Below are positions 57,670-64,000 of a DNA stretch of 64,000 bases, one piece after another. Positions within the stretch are counted from its first letter, which is position 1. Each line of letters opens with the position of its first letter. The translations under genes were made by a program, and so were the position numbers. A model generated the notes under the pieces. That model saw only the letters and a program-made list of their open reading frames with translations. It ran no database searches and was not told the origin of the DNA. Origin of the DNA: Hetaerina americana (Eukaryota > Arthropoda > Insecta > Odonata > Calopterygidae); the NCBI GenBank assembly GCA_022747635.1, contig JAKTNV010000009.1, forward strand, positions 30,845,622-30,909,621. Reading direction: 5' to 3'.

Positions 57670-59545
57670 TACCTTAACCGTAAAATTACTTATCATACAA
57701 GAATAATTTTAATGAGAACGACTTGCATTTCTGTCGCACTGATCAAGAAATTTCCATATGGTATTCCCTATGCGTAAAAAGCAGGTATTCACTCTTGAAT
57801 TTGCGATGTCCGTTTCTGTTAAACTAGCATGCTAGGCCCCTGTTTAACATCGTCAATTGGTATCGTTTTCCTAAAACTGCAATTAGAGGTCAGTATATTA
57901 TAATAGCACTCTGGACATCCTTATTCAACCTCGTTAATGTTCATAAATAAATTATGACCTACGAATAACAGAATTTCAAGTTTTAATGATCGATTGTATT
58001 TTAGCAGTCACAATTTAAAATCCAAATGTATTCCATAGAATATGTGATAAAGCTGACAATATCACGAAAATCTAGGATATATTTATAATAAGGGAAAACC
58101 AATTAATTGATAGAAAAGCGAATGCCATGGTACTTTTTTTCTATGCTTGAGCTCCGTATGCCAAAGAAGCATCTAAGTATTCCGTAGACGTATTGATAGA
58201 TAAAATGGAAGCGAATTATTTTATGGTTGATAAATGTGGCTTATATTAAATGAATAAATGTTAAAAGGCGATTTGGATTGATTTGATGTTTCCAATTTAA
58301 CTTAAATATTGTTGATTTGCGGTGGAAAGTAAGAATTCTTGCATTTTTAAACCCTGTAGTTCATTGAAATTTCAAATTCCAGCACACCTTTCACGTTCTT
58401 CTGGTCTAAATGAATTCTTACAGTATTGCTTTCTCTTTTAGATGCCCCTTCAACGCGCTTTTACAAGGGACTCTTAAATTACGTACAGAAGCGTGCATTT
58501 GGTTTGTTTCGTGCTCCTCGTTCAATAATACCCTTTTAGAGACTGACTACTCAGATTTGGTTACCAGCTTCAATACCGTAATATGGAGGAGCTCAACTTG
58601 TCTCACTGAGTTTCGCTTCCTCACCCGCACTCCTTTAATTTGCCACTTTCTTCGCTCTTTTCCCGGCCGTCGAATTAGACTCTTGAAACAAGCGAGACGA
58701 GTAAGCTTAAGCCAATATATGGTGACATTGGGAAAATAAAGATCCAATGTACATGTACTGCCTACTAAGGCGCTTCTTTCAGCAAGGACGTGCGATTTCT
58801 CGTCACGTTCACGCACAATGGCTTGGAGCTCAGATAAAAACAGAACAAGATGATAGTACGATCGATGTAATGAGTGAACGTAGGCGTCGTTATTTGAACT
58901 ACAGGGTAGTGGGAAATTATGATTGTCACTTGATTTTTGCCAAAATGAAACTTAATTGTCAGCCAAATGGTAATTGAATTAGGTATATTTGGCAGAGTGT
59001 GTAACTACTAAACATATAGAGTGTCGGTAATATATTCCGTGGTTGGTTTTTGGACACTTCCATCAAATGTAGCCATTAGGTATTCCCAACATTGATGATT
59101 GATATTCGTGGTTTTCGAAACCTTCTACATTTATCCAAGCTCCAGGTACCCAATGCTCTTTATAGATACCCCCAATAGGTTCAAAATATTTTACTCTAAC
59201 GTCCCTGAAGGCGATGAGACCGCCCCCAGAGAGCCCTAAATGCCATCCAACGAAGGACAAAAACCTCACAATTCGACTTTCTGGATATTGAAACTTCTAT
59301 CGAGACTGCTCGCAAATTAGTGATAGAAGCTCATCCTTGCCCCAGTCTGAATGTATGGATTTCACCCACTTGAGAACTTAGTTCATGAATCTACTCTTAT
59401 TAATTACTGAAATATGAAAATTGATGCTAGGGTTCCATTTAAAAATAAATTTTAATTCAATCCTGAATGCTCGTTCGTTTTTAAAGTTTTCAATAATATT
59501 CCCAGGTCTTCAAAACCCCTTTTGCTCAATTAATCATTTATTTGC
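57670..59545. other. Unassigned sequence
   Basis: No gene or classifiable repeat was recognised. Both strands of 58410-58816 are open for about 90-110 codons without motifs. Confidence 0.4.
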
Positions 59546-59547
59546 AG

Positions 59548-59691
59548 TGCAACCTCGACTACTGGTCGGCTCTGCATGCGCCACCTGCGCAAACGAGCAA
59601 GGCTAGCAACTTGCCCCGTCGTCATCGGTTTTTCTACGGCTGCGGCTCATTTGATTCCTGGCCTGGATTTGAATGCGGTCTGCTGTCATTG
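59548..59691 (+). CDS. Candidate internal exon, product unknown
   Basis: A GC-rich 144-base block in AT-rich surroundings is preceded by the acceptor ATCATTTATTTGCAG and followed by the donor GTAAGAGAT. In phase 0 it reads CNLDYWSALHAPPAQTSKAS, NLPRRHRFFYGCGSFDSWPG and FECGLLSL, with four cysteines. A second frame is also open. I recognise no family and see no partner exons. A conserved repeat fragment is the alternative. Confidence 0.3.
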
Positions 59692-59784
59692 GTAAGAGAT
59701 TTTATGCATTATCACTCGATAGATTCGGAGGTATTTGATGGGATAATGACATAAAAACATCTGTAGGAGAGTGCTGGTCCACTA

Positions 59785-59960
59785 GTACTCCCTACGTTCT
59801 CCTATCCATCGCTGTCATCAACACTCCAGTGCCAATAAAAATGCCCTACATTCATCTTTTCTGCCTGCATCGGGTATCTTCAAACAATCTTCCCTCCTCA
59901 ACATTCATGAACAGTACCTTGTTGTTTTCCTTCTCATTCAGTTCACCTTTTATTAATTCT
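59785..59960 (-). mobile_element. RTE-like LINE C-terminal remnant
   Basis: The minus strand gives NKVLFMNVEEGRLFEDTRCR followed by a degenerate KRWMGHFYWHW-like reading, corresponding to NEEVLRRVGEERSLLETIRRRQKRWIGHILR. It aligns by eye with 15685-15815. Confidence 0.5.
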
Positions 59961-59964
59961 TCTG

Positions 59965-61430
59965 CCCACCCACATCTCTAAGTCCTTCCATCTGCGCCTG
60001 CAATCTTGCTTAACTAACCCAAGTGCCATTCGCCTGCAAAATGAAGGGTGCATAATATTACTGAATAATTTATTTTTCAGGAAAAATACTGATTAAATAG
60101 AATAGTTCTAAATAATTAAAAGTTAATAGACACCTTATAATAGTGAAATGAGCATTCTAATCTTAACTGACAGTTTCCAAGGATCCATCCATCAATTACC
60201 TCTCATGCCATAGATCTACTCGCGACCTTTGGTTTAATGGTATTTTCCGTCTGTATAGACTTGATATTCTGAAATAGCGATGCCTTAAATTATCTCTCAA
60301 TAACGGCATATATTTTGATTGCATTAACAATTGAGAGCCTAGACAGTTCTCTCACCCAACCCATGAGGCTTGATGACGTAATTATAAGGCTATAACATCA
60401 AATAGGTAAAAAATGAGGAATTTAAAGTGTAATTTCATTCACCTTGACCTGTATTTGGTCAAGGTGAATGATTTGCACACTTTGCAAGTTCTAAATTTTA
60501 ATGCATATTAGCAGATGATACCGTTAAGAGTTGCTGTCGCGGCATCTCTCGCAGTTCTTTGGAATCATCCGAGTACGTAAAGGATACGCTGGAGATGCAA
60601 AGTTAGTATTTATTTGTTCCCCTGAATAAACGCTAAAATAAATGAAAAATTTAATTGAAATAATAATCAAAAATATATCTCATTCTCTCAACTTCGAATT
60701 TTCAATCGATGCCAAAAAAAAATCTTAACCTCTGTCATTTATTAATACCGCCACATAGTCATTCAGTGAGAACAAATTTTGACCAAGCGTAAGCTAATTT
60801 CGTTACAATGTTAATTTTCAGTGGGATAACTGGACGCTTGTCGTGGAGGAAAGTCTGCATGTTTTCTAGAAACAGGTAATCAGATTAAAATTCTGTCTCA
60901 GCGTTCCTAGATGATACTAAATTAGGTAACTTGGAAGTTTGAAATTGAGACGCTGGCGCGCTGATTTCACATTTTTTTAAGGAATTGGAACTGATAGGTT
61001 TGACCTAATTAATGAAAAGTAAATTACGGGATGTAATATGCTATAATTAGCTTTTATTACATGGGGCACTTTGACTTATGCAGCCAGTCATCGGATTTGT
61101 TCAGAAGATTATCCGAGAAAAGACACCTGCGAAAGTCAATTACACGTCGAATGGGGTCTCAGATTTTAAAGCAAAAACTTTGACTTTTCCCTACTTACAT
61201 TGGATAGAACTTGTAGCCCGTCTTTTTAAATATGGGAACAGAATGTGCCACCTTCACATTTGATGAGCCAGGGATCTCTGAAGGAAGTGTAATAACAGAC
61301 GCTGCAAACTTAGGTACTCGTAGGAAAAGTGCAACAGTTTTATAGAAGTCATTAAAAGTCAACTCTAGGCGACGGAGAAGTACCGGAAATCCCATCAGTT
61401 CAAAATAAAAAAATAAATCCTCGCTCTACT
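59965..61430. other. Unassigned sequence around a foldback repeat
   Basis: Only the foldback at 60424-60557 is recognised. The remainder is AT-rich with short frames. Confidence 0.4.
60424..60557. repeat. Foldback repeat related to 37.3 kb
   Basis: Arms CATTCACCTTGACC (60436-60449) and GGTCAAGGTGAATG (60457-60470) pair perfectly around a 7-base loop, and imperfect pairing extends to 60424 and 60483. The sequence then runs to GCTGTCGCGGCATCTCTCGC (60533-60552), matching the 37.3-kb copy. Confidence 0.55.
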
Positions 61431-61432
61431 TT

Positions 61433-61700
61433 TACGAGGAGCGTTCAAGTTCTAAAGTCACTCAATTTTTCCCCGGGACTGAGAAAAATTATGGTTTACC
61501 TTAAAATAAATTGAGCACTTTACATGTACAAGACATAGATGGCTGCATCATGTAATACAAGGAGTTTGCAAAGCTTCCTCTATAGTGACAACTGACTATC
61601 AGCATTTTTCCGGTAGGCAAAAGGGACCCCCAAAGAAGCGTTCTCAATACCCTTGGCTTCGACTTTGGGAAAAATATGTAAGTCTACAAGGAGTTAATGT
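61433..61700 (+). mobile_element. Mariner-like terminus with degenerate repeat
   Basis: TACGAGGAGCGTTCAAGTTC at 61433 resembles a mariner terminal repeat. Downstream, AAGACATAGATGGCTGC (about 61530) and GGTAGGCAAAAGGGACC (about 61612) recur in diverged form at about 62201 and 62510, so two copies of one element seem to be present, this one with an internal deletion. Confidence 0.35.
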
Positions 61701-62194
61701 CGAGAAGTAACAGAAGTGGCAACTTTCTCTTTCTGGTACATAATTTTTAAGAAACAATTCAAAATTATGCGTTGAGGGTGTGTATTATTATTTCCTTCTT
61801 TTGTGTTAATTGAAAAGATATGCGATGAAATGTTTTAAGCTAATAAATGAATCGTAGAGCTCTGTAGTCGCTTCTTCTTTATTTTGGTGTCACATTTAAG
61901 TTTTTTTGTACCGGAAATGGCTCTTTTACGTGAATATTTGGTCCTTCCACAAAGTTTATGACTGTTCTCGAGCAGGGTTTACTTCTTCTGAGTCCATCAA
62001 GGTAACACACGGCCATTTGGACGATTTGGATAACACGGATCATATGGACATGACTTAGGCACATTCCGTGTTTTGCATGCCGATTATTTTTTGTAAAGCC
62101 AAATCCCTGTACGATAAACTGCGCGTAGAGTCTCCATCTAATTCGGGGCGTAGCGACAGGCATTCATTCCCTAAATCTATAAGCACTTTTTAGG

Positions 62195-62560
62195 AACACA
62201 AGACATAGATGATTGAACCGTACAATACTCGTCCACAGGATTTGCGTAACTATTGGCGTATGGAGACTTAACGATTTTTTCAAGACTTAAAATGGCATCG
62301 TTGAATGTACATGATCAATGGGTAATCATCAGTTTATGCCACCTGCGTACGTTAAAATCTCTGAGACATTTAAGGTTAGTTCAGACATGCTGTGACGACA
62401 TTTTGGCTGTGAAAAATGTGCTTTCGTGGTTGCGACAGTTCAATGAACGCCGAACTTTGCATGAAAACAGAACCAAGATGCCTCGGCAACGTTTCACATG
62501 TCACTTTCCAGTAGACAAAAGGGTCCCATTTTACAGAAGAGCTCTCTGACAACGTAGATA
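62195..62560 (+). mobile_element. Possible mariner transposase N-terminal remnant
   Basis: After AAGACATAGATG (62201) a frame from the ATG at 62292 reads MASLNVHDQWVIISLC, then LVQTCCDDILAVKNVLSWLR and QFNERRTLHENRTK. This faintly echoes the mariner helix-turn-helix plan (ML-YGDD-LS--RVFEW--RF-EGRE). It is weak and could be coincidence. No catalytic region follows. Confidence 0.3.
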
Positions 62561-62564
62561 CATG

Positions 62565-64000
62565 ACGTCGACGTTATGGAATTGCGCACATCTACAAATA
62601 TATTATGTTAAATCTACCTCCGGTGACTCTTATGCAGTTAGTTTTGCAGTTACAATTTTCTCCCATTCTGGTTGTTTATGTTATGCGCAATTAGATGTTT
62701 CATGTTATATTTGAGTGATTGATTCATAAGATATTGCTGTTATAGCCAAAGATTACAGTCACTGATTAGAGATTACTTTTTGGCATTGACTCATACAATA
62801 TTTCGGAGATTTTCATCGAAGAAAACTATAAATAAGATAGCATAAGTTAAAGTGAAACTAAATTAGTACAAGGTAGTTGCCGTTTTCAGACATAATGAAA
62901 GAACGCAATGAAAATAATGAGGCTTTAATATTCGGTGAAATCCGACGAGCAGACAGCCATTAACTCATAAAAAATCGCAATCTTAAAATGATCCTTTCTA
63001 ATTGCTCCTATGGGCAATAAACTTTCAGCGTATCATCAAAAACTTCGGAAAAGAGCTTCTATACAACAGAGTGTAGCCTGTCTACATAAAATTCCATTGG
63101 TAGCAGTTGAAAGTATATTAAAACGTATCTTAAGGAAAAGTACCTAACAAAATGAAATTCGTATTTGCATGAGTAGCCCAATTATTATACCCAGTAATTA
63201 ATGAGCCGGTGGCTGATGGCTCTCGTATATGTTGGGCGTTTCAACGTCATAGTACTGTGAAAAATGTTTATTCCATTTCTGCCTCATCTACGTCTACAGC
63301 AGTTAACAGTAAGGTGCGAATTTTTCTTTTTTACTTAATTCAACCCTTTGCACATTCTACGTGGTGCGTAGAGAACTCAATTCAAATGAAAATAGTCTCG
63401 AGCCCTAACTCCCCCGCCACACGCCCCTGCGGCAGCTTGCGAATTATTGTGTACATGAAAAAGTACGAATTCTTGAATATAGTGTACCCATCTAATCAAA
63501 ATGCCTCGGTTTTGTTGATGCTTCTTATTCTTTCATGTCATTATTACGCAAACTTTGTGGACTTAATTCCAGGTTTCATTAAAATATCGCCAAAATTCAG
63601 TATCCGTCTCCTTTTGCTATCACTGGTTCACACCTTCAACTTTGATGTGCGACTTAGTGTTCTGAGGTATTAGAGTTCTTTCACGCTTATTCTGTCACGT
63701 ATTATCTTTGTGCTACATAATAAAAGCTTAATTGTACACGCAGAATTTATTCGACATACTTTTCTTAGGATAGCAACATTGTCTTTTATTATGAGACTTT
63801 AACAAAGTTAATCCCGGTGTCATTGTTCTAAACTACATATTTTTACATAATACTAATCTTTTAAAAATAATTTCATTATCGTGACTGAATTGTTAATTGA
63901 GGCCTAATCTATGCAAACATGACTTTTGGAAATGCTGGTTAATCAATTTATCAGCTAGTAATTATCGATTCATCTACTTCCATTCGCACGTATGGTTTAT
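62565..64000. other. Unassigned sequence
   Basis: No gene is recognised. The 154-codon frame 63209-63673 overlaps a LINE 3'-end fragment at 63400-63457 and shows no domain, so it is not called as coding. Confidence 0.4.
63400..63457 (+). repeat. LINE 3'-end fragment
   Basis: AACTCCCCCGCCACACGCCC, CTGCGGCAGCTTGCGAATTA and TTGTGTACATG align with the stem-loop ends at 9.8 and 48.3 kb, with several substitutions. Confidence 0.5.

Noticed and set aside
63209..63673. 154-codon open frame as a gene
   Set aside because: It runs through a LINE 3'-end fragment and shows no recognisable domain.
1..64000. CRISPR array, operon or bacterial defence system
   Set aside because: No regularly spaced repeats and no bacterial-type gene packing. 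Splice sites, TATA/Inr and insect-type transposons mark a eukaryotic genome.

Overview
The window is a gene-poor, AT-rich stretch of an animal nuclear genome, almost certainly an arthropod and most likely an insect. The one convincing host gene encodes a secreted insect-type cuticular protein. It has the usual cuticle-gene layout: a tiny first coding exon, a long first intron, and a TATA box with an arthropod TCAGT initiator. The remaining recognisable content is transposable-element debris: mariner, hAT, CR1-group, RTE-like and possible Jockey-like LINEs, Penelope-like elements (PLEs), SINEs and short foldback elements. I cannot name the species. The variety of LINE and Penelope families suggests a large, repeat-rich genome.

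Layout. 1-9.8 kb holds a dense cluster of CGATA/TATCG words (2.1-2.6 kb), a hAT C-terminal remnant (3.3-4.3 kb), a Penelope-like element bounded by inverted repeats that carry hammerhead-like cores (5.68-7.23 kb), and two copies of one CR1-group LINE (7.29-7.99 kb, internally inverted, and 8.95-9.42 kb, minus strand). 9.9-18.4 kb holds three RTE-like LINE tails, a 753-bp internally deleted mariner with perfect 31-bp terminal repeats (10.7-11.5 kb) and a weak Jockey-like remnant. 20.6-25.2 kb is the cuticular protein gene on the minus strand (293 residues, 3.66-kb intron with a SINE-like insertion). 26.4-27.5 kb is a mariner transposase open from end to end with its DD34D triad. 31.4-36.35 kb holds two RTE-like remnants and a nearly full-length but decayed CR1-group LINE with an SGNH-esterase-like ORF1, endonuclease and reverse transcriptase. 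41.8-43.1 kb is a decayed mariner. 46.9-51.6 kb is a cluster of small pieces: a LINE tail, a 90-bp mariner MITE, LINE 3' ends, Penelope-type termini and a tRNA-headed SINE. 52-64 kb contains a 41-bp tandem duplication, two near-perfect foldbacks, RTE-like LINE pieces, one spliced-exon candidate (59.55-59.69 kb), and further LINE and mariner-like scraps.

The elements do not form a pathway. The most unusual shared theme is a short hammerhead-ribozyme-like motif (CTGANGA, small stem, GAAAC, GGTC) seen at both ends of the Penelope-like element, at two unlinked sites, and in degenerate form inside the tRNA-headed SINE. A second theme is a common 3'-terminal stem-loop shared by LINE copies with two different tail types. 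All protein assignments were made by eye from conserved motifs. No database search was run.
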